This document shows, piece after piece, positions 42,140 to 50,898 of a stretch of DNA of 64,000 nucleotides. The position numbers were made by a program, and so were the translations under genes. How positions within the stretch are numbered: position 1 is the first letter of the stretch; every line of letters starts with the position of its first letter. The stretch is from Sphingomonas aerophila (GTDB lineage Bacteria; Pseudomonadota; Alphaproteobacteria; Sphingomonadales; Sphingomonadaceae): contig NZ_JACIJK010000005.1 in assembly GCF_014199305.1 (NCBI RefSeq), positions 62,001-126,000 on the forward strand, given 5' to 3'. Under the pieces are notes generated by a model. That model was not told where the DNA came from and ran no database searches. It saw only the letters and a program-made list of their open reading frames with translations.

Positions 42140-42501
42140 TCGCACGCAGCCTTCTCGCGCTGGCCGCACTTGCCGCCCTGACGGGCGCAAAAGACGATCC
42201 ATTGCGCGGCTATACACCGTCCGGCCCGGCCACCCGATGCGCGGCCGACAGTTCCGCCACGCCCGTGATCCTCGACGGTCATCGGATCGGGCTGCGCCGG
42301 GGGTCCAACCGGATGTGGGTGAGCGAGATCGCCAGCTGCCCCTCGCTCGACCCTTATTCCACGCTGGTCATTGAACGCTTCGGGGGCGGCCCGCTGTGCC
42401 GCAACGACCGGTTCCGGGTGCTGACGCCGGGGGTCACCATCCCCTCGCGCACCTGCTTCTTTTCTACCTTCACGCCCTATGATCGGGTGAAGCGGCGCTA
42501 G
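42136..42501 (+). CDS. Exported Cys protein, hypothetical (tandem paralog B)
   Basis: A 121-residue exported protein: hydrophobic start MIARSLLALAALAALTGA, then RCAADSS, an ASCPSLDPYSTLVIERF block, LCRNDRFRV and the ending TCFFSTFTPYDRVKRR. It shares the cysteine spacing and final motif with the upstream lipoprotein but has no lipobox, so one copy is lipidated and the other probably soluble periplasmic. Shine-Dalgarno GGAGGG precedes the overlapping ATG. Function unknown. Confidence 0.65.
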   Translation: MIARSLLALAALAALTGAKDDPLRGYTPSGPATRCAADSSATPVILDGHRIGLRRGSNRMWVSEIASCPSLDPYSTLVIERFGGGPLCRNDRFRVLTPGVTIPSRTCFFSTFTPYDRVKRR

Positions 42502-42528
42502 CGACCCCGCCAGCGCCGCCCGCCACGG

Positions 42529-43821
42529 TCAAAGCACGAAGCGGCTGAGGTCCGTGTTGCGCGCAATGCTGGCAAGCTGCTTGTCGACATAAGCGCCATC
42601 GACCACCAGCGATTCGCCGCTGCGGTCCTCGGCGTCGAAGCTCACTTCTTCCAGCAGCTTTTCCATCACCGTCTGCAGTCGCCGTGCGCCGATATTCTCG
42701 ACCTGGCCGTTCACCTCCGCCGCGATGCGTGCGACGGCGGCGATGCCGTCCTCGGTAAAGCTCACCTCGACGCCCTCCGTCGCGATCAGCGCCTGGTACT
42801 GCGCGGGCAGCGACGCCTTGGTGTCGGACAGGATCGCGATGAAGTCCGCCTCGGTCAGCCCTTTCAGCTCGACCCGGATCGGCAGGCGCCCCTGCAATTC
42901 GGGCAGCAGGTCCGACGGCTTGGCAACGTGGAACGCGCCAGAAGCGATGAACAGGATATGGTCCGTCTTCATCGGGCCGTACTTGGTCGCAACTGTAGTG
43001 CCCTCGATCAGCGGCAGCAGGTCGCGCTGCACACCCTCGCGGCTCACCGACCCGCCCCGCACGTCGCTGACCGCGATCTTGTCGATCTCGTCCAGGAACA
43101 CGATGCCGTTCGCTTCGGCATCGGCCAGCGCCGTGCGGGTCACGTCGTCCTGGTCCAGCCGCTTGTCGGCCTCCTCCTCGACCAGCTTGTCCCAGGCAGC
43201 CCGCACCGGCAGCTTGCGCCGCTTCAACTGTTGCCCGCCACCGAACTGCTTCATCATCTCGGACAGGTTGATCATCTGCGGCGCGCCCGGGATCTCGAAC
43301 GCAGCGGTCGGTGCCTGCTCCACCTCGATCTCGATCTCGGTCGCGTCCAGGTGCCCGTCACTGAAGCGTTGCCGGAACGCTTCACGCGTCGCCTGGCTCG
43401 ATCCCTTGCCCGTCAGAGCATCCAGCAGGCGGTCCATTGCCGCGGCTTCGGCCTTGTCCTTGACCGACAGGCGGCGGCGTTCCTTTTCCAGCCGGATTGC
43501 TTCCTCGACCAGATCTCGCGCGATCTGTTCGACGTCGCGGCCGACATAGCCCACCTCGGTGAACTTGGTCGCTTCCACCTTCACGAACGGCGCGTCGGCC
43601 AGCTTGGCGAGACGACGGCTGATCTCGGTCTTGCCGCACCCGGTGGGCCCGATCATCAGGATGTTCTTGGGCGTCACCTCGTCGCGCAGCTCGGGCGACA
43701 GCTTCTGGCGGCGCCAGCGATTGCGCAGCGCCACCGCCACCGCCCGTTTGGCGTCCCTTTGTCCGATGATGTGCGCGTCCAGCGCGGCGACGATCGCCTT
43801 GGGCGTCAGATTGTCGTTCAT
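42529..43821 (-). CDS. hslU: HslU unfoldase ATPase
   Basis: A 430-residue AAA+ unfoldase that feeds proteins to HslV. Walker A GPTGCGKT (58-65), Walker B ([10 protein letters not shown], about residue 245), the intermediate domain after about 110 and the sensor-2 [14 protein letters not shown] region with the HslV-docking C-terminus. Length fits (E. coli 443). Follows hslV by 15 bases in one operon. Confidence 0.96.
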   Translation of the reverse strand: MNDNLTPKAIVAALDAHIIGQRDAKRAVAVALRNRWRRQKLSPELRDEVTPKNILMIGPTGCGKTEISRRLAKLADAPFVKVEATKFTEVGYVGRDVEQIARDLVEEAIRLEKERRRLSVKDKAEAAAMDRLLDALTGKGSSQATREAFRQRFSDGHLDATEIEIEVEQAPTAAFEIPGAPQMINLSEMMKQFGGGQQLKRRKLPVRAAWDKLVEEEADKRLDQDDVTRTALADAEANGIVFLDEIDKIAVSDVRGGSVSREGVQRDLLPLIEGTTVATKYGPMKTDHILFIASGAFHVAKPSDLLPELQGRLPIRVELKGLTEADFIAILSDTKASLPAQYQALIATEGVEVSFTEDGIAAVARIAAEVNGQVENIGARRLQTVMEKLLEEVSFDAEDRSGESLVVDGAYVDKQLASIARNTDLSRFVL

Positions 43822-43836
43822 GATGTCCTGGAAATG

Positions 43837-44409
43837 TCAGTTGCTGCTGTCGAGCGTTTCGACGGTCAGCCGGTCGTTGGTGTAAACGCACACCTCCGCG
43901 GCAATCCCCATCGCCTTGCGGCAGATTGTCTCCGCATCGCCCTCATAGTCCACCAGCGCGCGCGCGGCGGCCAGGGCATAGTTGCCGCCCGACCCGATCG
44001 CCGCGATGCCGGCCTCCGGCTCCAGCACGTCGCCATTGCCGGTCAGGATCAGCGTCACGTCCTTGTCCGCGACGATCATCATTGCTTCCAGGTTGCGCAG
44101 ATACTTGTCCGTGCGCCAGTCCTTCGCCAGCTCAACCGCCGCGCGCATCAGCCCGCCGGGGCTGCTGGCATGACGCTCCAGCTTGGCCTCCAGCCGCTCG
44201 AACAGCGTAAAGGCGTCGGCCGTCGCACCGGCGAAGCCGCCGATCACGCTGCCGTCACCCAGCCTTCGGACCTTTCGGGCATTCGGCTTCATCACCGTTT
44301 GCCCCATGGATACCTGCCCGTCGCCCGCGACCACGACCTTGCCGCCGCGTCGCACCGACAGGATCGTGGTGCCATGCCAGACCGGCATGGCGCTATCGTT
44401 CCCGCTCAT
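43837..44409 (-). CDS. hslV: HslV peptidase
   Basis: A 190-residue threonine peptidase. Autocleavage after G13 leaves T14 ([23 protein letters not shown]) as the nucleophile. The conserved [14 protein letters not shown] and [15 protein letters not shown] segments are present. Start at ATG 44409 gives a 13-residue propeptide; an inner ATG at 44388 also fits. With HslU it forms the bacterial proteasome-like protease, often heat-shock induced; no heat-shock promoter was identified. Confidence 0.94.
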   Translation of the reverse strand: MSGNDSAMPVWHGTTILSVRRGGKVVVAGDGQVSMGQTVMKPNARKVRRLGDGSVIGGFAGATADAFTLFERLEAKLERHASSPGGLMRAAVELAKDWRTDKYLRNLEAMMIVADKDVTLILTGNGDVLEPEAGIAAIGSGGNYALAAARALVDYEGDAETICRKAMGIAAEVCVYTNDRLTVETLDSSN

Positions 44410-44602
44410 GGCCGCCGATGTAGGAAGGACCCGGGCAGACACAATGACGCTGCCTCATCGCGCGACATCGTTCATCCAAACGGGTTCCGCGACACCGTGT
44501 TTTACCTAGGTGAAGTGAAGTGTAAGTTTTTGATCCAGTTCGTTGGGAGCCACAAACTCTGGGTGATATTTGCTTGGGTGGGAACTGAGGGGTACCTGGA
44601 TC

Positions 44603-44797
44603 ATGTTATCGCATTCCGACCACCGCTACTGGGCACAGCGGGCCGAAACAGAGCTCACCCGCGCTCGCAGCGCCAGCAACGAACCCGCCCGCCGCGCACA
44701 CCATCAACTCGCGGCCATGTACCTGAATCTCGTCTATGGCGAGCAAGAGGGCGCCCGCATCGCGGAGAACACCCACATCCAGTCGACGCGAATTTAG
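44603..44797 (+). CDS. Small hypothetical protein (64 aa)
   Basis: A soluble 64-residue protein with one amphipathic helical stretch: YWAQRAETELTRARSASNEPARRAHHQLAAMYLNLVYGE. Many sphingomonad genomes carry small proteins with this Y-x(2)-RAE-x-EL...HxLAAxYL-x-x-VY pattern, usually unannotated. ATG 44603 with GGGG-type ribosome site. The 44410-44602 region before it has lower GC than its neighbours and should contain its promoter. Function unknown. Confidence 0.6.
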   Translation: MLSHSDHRYWAQRAETELTRARSASNEPARRAHHQLAAMYLNLVYGEQEGARIAENTHIQSTRI

Positions 44798-44968
44798 CAC
44801 TCCCTTTGGCGCGCCGCACTGGGGCTGGTCACGGTTCAGCGCCCGATTAGCTTTGCCGTTCCGTAGCGCGAACCGCAGACTGGCCACCATGCGCCTGCCC
44901 CGACGGCGCGTCCTGGCAGGGTCCAGCGCCCGGTCGCTGCGCCTTGCACGCCGTGACCCGCGCGGGCC

Positions 44969-45373
44969 CTAGCGCTCGGCACCGCGCGCCTTGCCCCAGC
45001 TGCGCGCCACCGTGTAGCCAAGATAGCCCGTTCCGAACAACGCATAGAGCGGCTCGGGCAGCGCGGCGAGATAGGCCGCCATCCCGCGTGCGATCGCCTG
45101 GGCCGCGCCTGGGTCTATCGCGGCCAGCAACCCGATCGGGATCGCCCACAACAACAGCGCGTACATCACGTACAGGAATGCAGGCCGCGCGCGCGCAACC
45201 CAGCGATCGTCCGACCGGACCTCGGCGAGCAGTGCCGCCAGGTCCGCCTGACCCCGCGCCGCGTCCTCATCGTCCAGCCGGTCCAGTGCCTGACGCACCG
45301 CGTCGCGCGCCGCCGGGTCGGCCGTCAGCCGATCAAGCAGGGGCGCGGTCGGGGTTGCTGATGCAGTGGCCAT
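44969..45373 (-). CDS. GTA-type three-TM holin
   Basis: A 134-residue holin. Acidic N-terminus (LLAEVRSDDRWVARARPAF), then hydrophobic helices FLYVMYALLLWAIPIGLLA and GMAAYLAALPEPLYALFGTGYLGYTVA, and a basic tail. The DRW(V/T)xRARPxFL and AALPEPLYALFGTGYLGYTxAR blocks match the holin linked to gene-transfer-agent release in Rhodobacter (GTA_holin_3TM). AGGAG lies inside the TAA stop of the preceding endolysin, so they are coupled. Confidence 0.82.
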   Translation of the reverse strand: MATASATPTAPLLDRLTADPAARDAVRQALDRLDDEDAARGQADLAALLAEVRSDDRWVARARPAFLYVMYALLLWAIPIGLLAAIDPGAAQAIARGMAAYLAALPEPLYALFGTGYLGYTVARSWGKARGAER

Positions 45374-45377
45374 CTCC

Positions 45378-45917
45378 TTAACCGATCCGGTTCGCTAGCC
45401 AGCCGTATAGGAAGGCTTCATTGGCCGGCCGCGCCTCGGCCAGCGCAAGATACTTCTCGCCCTGCAACGCCTCCACCGCCTTCAACAGCACGCCTTCGCC
45501 GCTCCTCCCGCGCAGCGCGAGGAATGCCGACAGCGCCGCCGCCGTGCGCAGTCCCAGCCGTCCGTCGACCAGCAGGTCGGGATAGTCCCGGGCCCCGCGA
45601 TTGAGCGCATTCAGCGCCCGTTGCAGAAAGCTCGCGGCCGCGACCGGACCCATGTTCACCCCCGTGTCGAACAGTTCGGCCGCCAGCGCAGGCGCCACCG
45701 CCGCGACCCCATCCAGCCCCGGCGCCGCCCAGTATCGCCGGCGATAGATCGCGGCCGCCTGCGCCCGCGACAGCCGCCGCATGTCGCCGCCATATCCTTC
45801 CGCACGGGCAACCGCTTCGGTGATGCCCCACCGCGTCGCCCCGCCCGCATCGGCCGCTTGATTGCTATACCCGCCCTCGCGGTCGATTACGTCGTTGATC
45901 AGCGAATCGATGTCCAT
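45378..45917 (-). CDS. GH108-family endolysin (DUF847-type, GTA lysis)
   Basis: A 179-residue lysozyme-like enzyme. The GH108 block DREGGYSNQAADAGGATRWGIT carries the catalytic Glu (E14). A second region, NMGPVAAASFLQRALNAL...DGRLGLRT, matches the family and recalls a peptidoglycan-binding repeat. ATG 45917 has GAGGG upstream. Pairs with the downstream holin to form a lysis module like the one that releases gene transfer agents. Confidence 0.85.
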   Translation of the reverse strand: MDIDSLINDVIDREGGYSNQAADAGGATRWGITEAVARAEGYGGDMRRLSRAQAAAIYRRRYWAAPGLDGVAAVAPALAAELFDTGVNMGPVAAASFLQRALNALNRGARDYPDLLVDGRLGLRTAAALSAFLALRGRSGEGVLLKAVEALQGEKYLALAEARPANEAFLYGWLANRIG

Positions 45918-45974
45918 GTCCGCACCCTCGTTGCCAAGGAGCATGAACCATATTGGTTCGCCTGTAGGACAGCA

Positions 45975-48401
45975 TTATTTTTCGTTCGGCGTCACTGATA
46001 CCGTCGTGAACACCACTGGCGAATCGACCAGCCAGATCGACAGCGTATGTACCCCGCGCGATACCGTCATCGGCGTCGTGCCCACACGCTGGTTGTCCGC
46101 AACCGCCTTGCCCCAGCTTTCCTCGGTTTCGCCCGCCAGCAGGTCTACCGTCGTCACTGGCCCGCCATCGACCGACACCGCATAACGGTGCTGCCCACGC
46201 CCCCGCACGTCGAGGCCGGGTGCCGTCTCGACCCGGATAGTGACCGCGCCGTCCTTCGCTGCCGTGAACCGGTATTCCAGCCGCGGGCTGTCCCCGCCGG
46301 GCTTCTCGACCGCCGCCGCCAGCGCAGGCGCCGCCACCAGTCCCGGCCCGTCGCGCCCCAGCCCCGGCACCACTCGCCACGCGATCCCACGTCCCGCGAC
46401 CATGCGCGTCGGACGATCCGTCCGCATCTGGGGCGCGGGCTCCGCGGGCGCCGCGACCGGTCCATCGAGCGCCGGCAGCACATCCATCTCGGGCTGCTGC
46501 CAGCCGGTGTAGCTGATGTGCGTCTGCGCCATCATGCCCGTCCATTTGCCGCCCGCGGTGTCCACTTCGTATCGCCGCCGGATTTCACCGTCATTGGCGA
46601 ACAATCGCCTTGCCTCCGCACCCCAGCGCGCCTTCTCGGCGCCCGTGCTCGACCGCGTGCGTGCAACCGCAGCGTGCAGCCGGTACAGGTTCGCCATCGC
46701 CTCGACTCGATGGAGCACGATCTCGTAATAGGCATCGCGTCGCTCCGCCGGCACAGCAGCGCCAATCCGCTGCGCGTCGCGCTCCAGCGCATCCCAGCGG
46801 CCGACCCGGTCGGCCCATTCCGGCGCCGTGAAGCTCGTCGCGTCGATCAGCTCAGGCTTCCGAAACGCCGCCAACCGGCCATAGCGGGTCAGCAGGTCCC
46901 CGATGGCCGCGCCCTGCCGTGGCCCGAACTGCTGCGCCGCCCATTCCGCCGGAAAGCGCTCCATCGCGCCCTGCGTCATCGCCGCAGGGTTCCAGGCCAT
47001 CGCCAGAAAGAAACCGATCGGCATCTCCATCGGCTTCAGGTCGCCGACATTGACCACCCACAGCCGGTCAGCCCTTGCTTCCCGCGCCAGGTCCATCTGC
47101 TGCCAGACGCGGGCGATGTTGTTGGTATCGAGCCACTTGTAGTTGCGGGGACCCCCGACATAATCGAAGTGATAATAGATCCCGTACCCGCCCGCGCGCC
47201 GCGCGGCGGCCGGGTCGGGCAGGCGGCGCAGGTTGCCCCAGTTATCGTCTGAAAACAGCAGGGTGACATCATTGGGCACCCGCATGCCCTTGTCGTAGTA
47301 ATCCTGAACCTCCTTGTAGAGCGCCCAGACCTGCGGAGTCGCTTCCGGTGGCTTGCCCGTCGTCTCGCCGATCATCCTGCGCTGGTCCGCGACGATCCGC
47401 TCCAGCAATTGCGTTGCCGTACCCTCCGTCATCGGTTCATCGCCGTCGCCGCGCATCCCGATCGTCACCAGCGTCTCGGCATTACCGCGCCGCTTCATGC
47501 CGTCTCGCCAGAAACGCCGCAGCGCCTCTGCGTTCCTGGTGTAATCCCACGGCCCCGTTCCGTGCCGCTTCCAGTCCGATTGCGCGCGGCCCATCGGCTC
47601 GTGGTGCGACGTGCCCAGGACCACGCCCATTTCATCAGCCAGCGGCGCGGCGGTCGGGTCATCTTCCCAGATCGACTTGCCCCACATGGCCGGCCACAGG
47701 AAGTTCGCCTTTTGCCGCAGCAGCAGCGTAAACACCTTTTCGTAGAACGCCCGGTTCACCCCGCCAAAGCGCGTCCGCGCCCAGGTGCCCAGCGCCGGTT
47801 CCTCGTCGTTGAGGAAGATGCCGCGATACTTCACGGCCGGATGGTCCGCGACGCGCCCGGCGGTCAGCCACAATCGGGCGTGCTTGTGCGGCGGCACATC
47901 GGCCCAATAGCCCCAGGGGCTGACCCCGATCTTGGTCGACAGGTCATACAGCCCGAATACCGTGCCGCGCCGGTCCGACCCCGCAATCACCAACGCCCGC
48001 GCGATTCCGGGCGCAGGGTTGTCGACCACCTGCTCGACATAGCCCTCCCACTGCCCCGCAAGGCCAGTCAGGTCGATCTTGCCGCTCTTCGCCAGCGCAT
48101 CGATCATCGGTGTGCCGACCGTGCCCGCGATTACCGCGACCGGCGCCCTCGCAGGAAGGGCATTGGCCAGCGTCACCGCCTGCCCGCCTACCGTGGCCAG
48201 GTCGCCGCGCACATCAGCGGCTGCGCGCCGCACGGCGGGGGTCTCCCCGTCCGCGACCACCAGCGTAATGGCCTGCCCCGGCGCGATCAGGGCCAGCGCT
48301 CCCGCGCTCGCCCGCTCGCACGCGCTCACCGGCGCCGTACAGGCCCAGGCGGGATCGGCCGCCATCAGTGCCACCGCCGCCGCGATCAGCCTGCCCAACA
48401 T
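45975..48401 (-). CDS. Exported GH115 xylan alpha-1,2-glucuronidase-like
   Basis: An 808-residue secreted enzyme with a signal peptide ending AWAC. The GH115 catalytic core is recognisable from blocks such as VAGSDRRGTVFGLYDLS, GVSPWGYWADVPP, YRGIFLNDEEPALGTWA, RQKANFLWPAMW and GTSHHEPMGRA. Family members cleave 4-O-methylglucuronic acid from glucuronoxylan. A C-terminal beta-rich tail follows. ATG 48401 chosen for the GGAGGGACGAGG ribosome site. It follows PepSY in the same direction but with a 41-base gap, so co-transcription is possible, not proven. Confidence 0.85.
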   Translation of the reverse strand: MLGRLIAAAVALMAADPAWACTAPVSACERASAGALALIAPGQAITLVVADGETPAVRRAAADVRGDLATVGGQAVTLANALPARAPVAVIAGTVGTPMIDALAKSGKIDLTGLAGQWEGYVEQVVDNPAPGIARALVIAGSDRRGTVFGLYDLSTKIGVSPWGYWADVPPHKHARLWLTAGRVADHPAVKYRGIFLNDEEPALGTWARTRFGGVNRAFYEKVFTLLLRQKANFLWPAMWGKSIWEDDPTAAPLADEMGVVLGTSHHEPMGRAQSDWKRHGTGPWDYTRNAEALRRFWRDGMKRRGNAETLVTIGMRGDGDEPMTEGTATQLLERIVADQRRMIGETTGKPPEATPQVWALYKEVQDYYDKGMRVPNDVTLLFSDDNWGNLRRLPDPAAARRAGGYGIYYHFDYVGGPRNYKWLDTNNIARVWQQMDLAREARADRLWVVNVGDLKPMEMPIGFFLAMAWNPAAMTQGAMERFPAEWAAQQFGPRQGAAIGDLLTRYGRLAAFRKPELIDATSFTAPEWADRVGRWDALERDAQRIGAAVPAERRDAYYEIVLHRVEAMANLYRLHAAVARTRSSTGAEKARWGAEARRLFANDGEIRRRYEVDTAGGKWTGMMAQTHISYTGWQQPEMDVLPALDGPVAAPAEPAPQMRTDRPTRMVAGRGIAWRVVPGLGRDGPGLVAAPALAAAVEKPGGDSPRLEYRFTAAKDGAVTIRVETAPGLDVRGRGQHRYAVSVDGGPVTTVDLLAGETEESWGKAVADNQRVGTTPMTVSRGVHTLSIWLVDSPVVFTTVSVTPNEK

Positions 48402-48442
48402 CCTCGTCCCTCCAACCATTTAGGAGGGACGCTAGCGCTACC

Positions 48443-49507
48443 TCAAGCCTGTGTCGCCTGCCTGCGTGCCAGGTCCGCGCGCCAGGTCCGCGCCCGCACC
48501 CACATGATCACGCCCGTCACCGCCAGCAGCGCCGGCAATAGCCCGCCGACGAAGATGATGACCTGCCACAGCCAGCCCATGCCCGTGCCGTCATGGATGC
48601 GCCGCATCAGTCCGGTGATGCCGCGTCGCTGCTCGGTCTGCGCGACCACGGCCAGCGCGCCGGTATCGTCCGCGACCTTGACGCTGCGCTTGCCGGGGAG
48701 CTCCACCGACCAATCGGCGCTCTTGGTCGTGGGCCAGGTGATCTTGTTCCAGCCGCCGGCCCGCTGCGCCGCGCGATCGACGCCCAGCCCCGTCTGCCGC
48801 AGCGGCTCCGCCATCGGCGGCCGGCCCCGCGGCGCGCCCCCGCCGAACAGCGTGGGGAAGCTGATCCACGCGCCCGTCAGCGACAGCACGAACAGCGGCA
48901 ACGCGATCCAGAAACCCGTCTGGTAGTGAAGGTTGGTGTCTGTGTTCCGATGCCGCTTCCAGCGCAGGCCCCGCGCCGCCTTGCCAACGATCGGCCACCA
49001 CAGCCACAGCCCGGTGAAGCTCGACAACATCATCGCTATCCCGATCAGACCCACGATGGTCCGACCCCATCCAGGCACGAACAGGCTGCCATGCAGGACA
49101 TGGAGAAAGCGGATCGGACCCGACCCATTGCTCGCCACACCCAGCACCCGCGCGGTCGGCGGGTCCAGATAGACGCTGGTCCGCTGCGGCGGCCCTCGCC
49201 GGGGCGCCGCACCGGGCTTCGCCGGTGGCGACGCGACCACCAGGACCGGCCCCGCCTCCAGCTTCGCGATCGACACGATACGATCCTCACGCCCCAGCGA
49301 TACGCGCGCCGCCGCTTCATATGCCGCGGGGTTCAGCACCTGCTCCCCCGACACCGCGAAGCGCGACGGGTGGATCAATCGATCCAGCCCCTCGTCCCAC
49401 ACCAGCGCCGCACCCGATAGCGACAGGGGAATGATCAGGATCGCCAGCCCCAGCCCGATCCATTGGTGAACCTGGAACCAGGTCTTGCGCCATTGCTGTT
49501 TCGTCAT
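48443..49507 (-). CDS. PepSY-associated membrane protein
   Basis: A 354-residue protein with four transmembrane helices. The first ([27 protein letters not shown]) bears the W-x(6)-H-x-W-xG pattern of PepSY-TM flavin/heme reductases; later WLWWPI and [26 protein letters not shown] match, with a PepSY-like periplasmic region between. Conserved His residues on helices suggest heme or flavin binding, as in ferric reductases such as FoxB/FecA partners. ATG overlaps the PiuC stop (ATGA). Inferred role: reduces or releases ferric siderophore iron. Confidence 0.82.
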   Translation of the reverse strand: MTKQQWRKTWFQVHQWIGLGLAILIIPLSLSGAALVWDEGLDRLIHPSRFAVSGEQVLNPAAYEAAARVSLGREDRIVSIAKLEAGPVLVVASPPAKPGAAPRRGPPQRTSVYLDPPTARVLGVASNGSGPIRFLHVLHGSLFVPGWGRTIVGLIGIAMMLSSFTGLWLWWPIVGKAARGLRWKRHRNTDTNLHYQTGFWIALPLFVLSLTGAWISFPTLFGGGAPRGRPPMAEPLRQTGLGVDRAAQRAGGWNKITWPTTKSADWSVELPGKRSVKVADDTGALAVVAQTEQRRGITGLMRRIHDGTGMGWLWQVIIFVGGLLPALLAVTGVIMWVRARTWRADLARRQATQA

Positions 49508-50187
49508 GCGTCCGCCCATCGCCGCAAAAGATTGTGGTACACGCCTGTCAGCTGCACCGTCGTCGGGTCACCCTGCCCCTTGTCCGTCGCCACCGCCTGG
49601 GTCGCGCGATCAAGGTCGAACAAAATCCGTCGCGCGCCATCGTCGCGCACCATTGATTGTATCCAGAAGAACGACGCGACGCGCGTGCCTCGCGTCACTG
49701 GCTCTACACGATGCAGGCTGGATGCGGGATAAAGCACCATGTGCCCCGCGGGCAGCTTCACCCGCTGCTCCCCGAACACGTCCTCCACCACCAGCTCGCC
49801 ACCGTCATAGCTGTCGGGCTCCGCCAGGAAGAGCGTCGCCGACAGGTCCGCGCGGATACGGAAGTCGCTGCCCCGCCGGATGCGAATCGCGTTGTCGACA
49901 TGCGTCCCGAACGCCTGCCCGCCAGCATATCGGTTGAACAAAGGCGGGAACACCTTCAGCGGCAGCGCCGCCGCCACGAACAGGGCAGACCTCGCAAGCG
50001 CATCCAGCACCGCCCCGCCGGCCTCGCGCGCGGCCGCCGAGTCTTCGGGCAATTGCTCGTTCCGCTTGGCCAGCGCCGACTGCTCGCCCGATGTCGCGTT
50101 GCCGTCGATCCAGTCGGCCGCGTCGATCATCCCCCGCACCCGCGCCAGTGCCGCCGCGTCCAGCACATCGGGAATAGCGATCAGCAT
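49504..50187 (-). CDS. piuC: PiuC-type Fe(II)/2-oxoglutarate hydroxylase (PKHD)
   Basis: A 227-residue 2-oxoglutarate and iron dioxygenase. Iron ligands H96 and D98 (GTHVDN), distal H159 ([12 protein letters not shown]) and 2-oxoglutarate-binding Arg169 are visible. The PKHD-hydroxylase family, homologous to E. coli YbiX and Pseudomonas PiuC, occurs with TonB siderophore receptors. Start ATG 50187 overlaps the Sel1 stop. Substrate unknown. Confidence 0.88.
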   Translation of the reverse strand: MLIAIPDVLDAAALARVRGMIDAADWIDGNATSGEQSALAKRNEQLPEDSAAAREAGGAVLDALARSALFVAAALPLKVFPPLFNRYAGGQAFGTHVDNAIRIRRGSDFRIRADLSATLFLAEPDSYDGGELVVEDVFGEQRVKLPAGHMVLYPASSLHRVEPVTRGTRVASFFWIQSMVRDDGARRILFDLDRATQAVATDKGQGDPTTVQLTGVYHNLLRRWADA

Positions 50188-50891
50188 GCGGCCAACCCCC
50201 GGCTGCGCAGCGGCTCAGGCGCTCGCGCCAGCCATCCGCGCATCTGCTCGCGGAACCGGTCATGCCCCAGCTCCGCCGCCCGCCCGATCCAGCGCACCGC
50301 CCCGTCCACGTCGCCACCCGCGGCGAGCATCCGCGCGTGGTTGAAGCAACCGCGAAAGTCGCCACCCACTGCCGCACGCTCATAACAGTCACGCGCGCGC
50401 GCCATGTCGACCGGCCCCGCCCAGCCATCCTCGGCAAAGCTGCCGATAAAGTTCGCCGCCTTGGCAAAACCGAGCGCCGCCGCCTTCTCCAGCCAGCCAA
50501 GCGCCGCGGCCTTGTCCTCTGCCACGCCCTGCCCCAGCGCCAGCAGCGTCGCGTAATTGTACATCGATTCCGCCATCCCCCGCGCCGCCGCCACTCGATA
50601 GCATTCCGCCGCGCGCCCCTTGTCCACCGCCGTGCCCCAGCCCAGGTCATGGCAGCGCCCGACCATGTTCAGCGCCATCAGGTCGCCGCCCTTGGCGCTC
50701 GCCATGAACCAACGCAGCGCCCCCGCCTCGTCCTTCGGAACGCCGTTTCCGTCCAGCAGCAACTGGCCATAGGCCGCCTGCGCCGCTGCGCTGCCGCCCT
50801 CAGCCAGCTCGCGCAGGAACGCCGCCCGCTCGCCCGGTGAACCGGACAGGCGGGCGGCAACCTCCTCCCTCGACAGCGTGGCAGCTTCCAT
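50181..50891 (-). CDS. Sel1-repeat protein
   Basis: A 236-residue solenoid of Sel1-like repeats (A.Y..G..Y..G.GV..D...A...Y..AA..G...A), e.g. [21 protein letters not shown] and [21 protein letters not shown]. No signal peptide, so it acts in the cytoplasm as a scaffold. It lies 7 bases after the receptor stop and overlaps piuC by 7 bases. Sel1 proteins appear between receptor and PiuC in similar operons of other Proteobacteria. Confidence 0.85.
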   Translation of the reverse strand: MEAATLSREEVAARLSGSPGERAAFLRELAEGGSAAAQAAYGQLLLDGNGVPKDEAGALRWFMASAKGGDLMALNMVGRCHDLGWGTAVDKGRAAECYRVAAARGMAESMYNYATLLALGQGVAEDKAAALGWLEKAAALGFAKAANFIGSFAEDGWAGPVDMARARDCYERAAVGGDFRGCFNHARMLAAGGDVDGAVRWIGRAAELGHDRFREQMRGWLARAPEPLRSRGLAAC

Positions 50892-50898
50892 GCTCGGG

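Noticed and set aside
42928-44850. A 640-codon ORF antisense to hslU and hslV
   Set aside because: Sense strand carries the two conserved protease genes; antisense composition is arbitrary.
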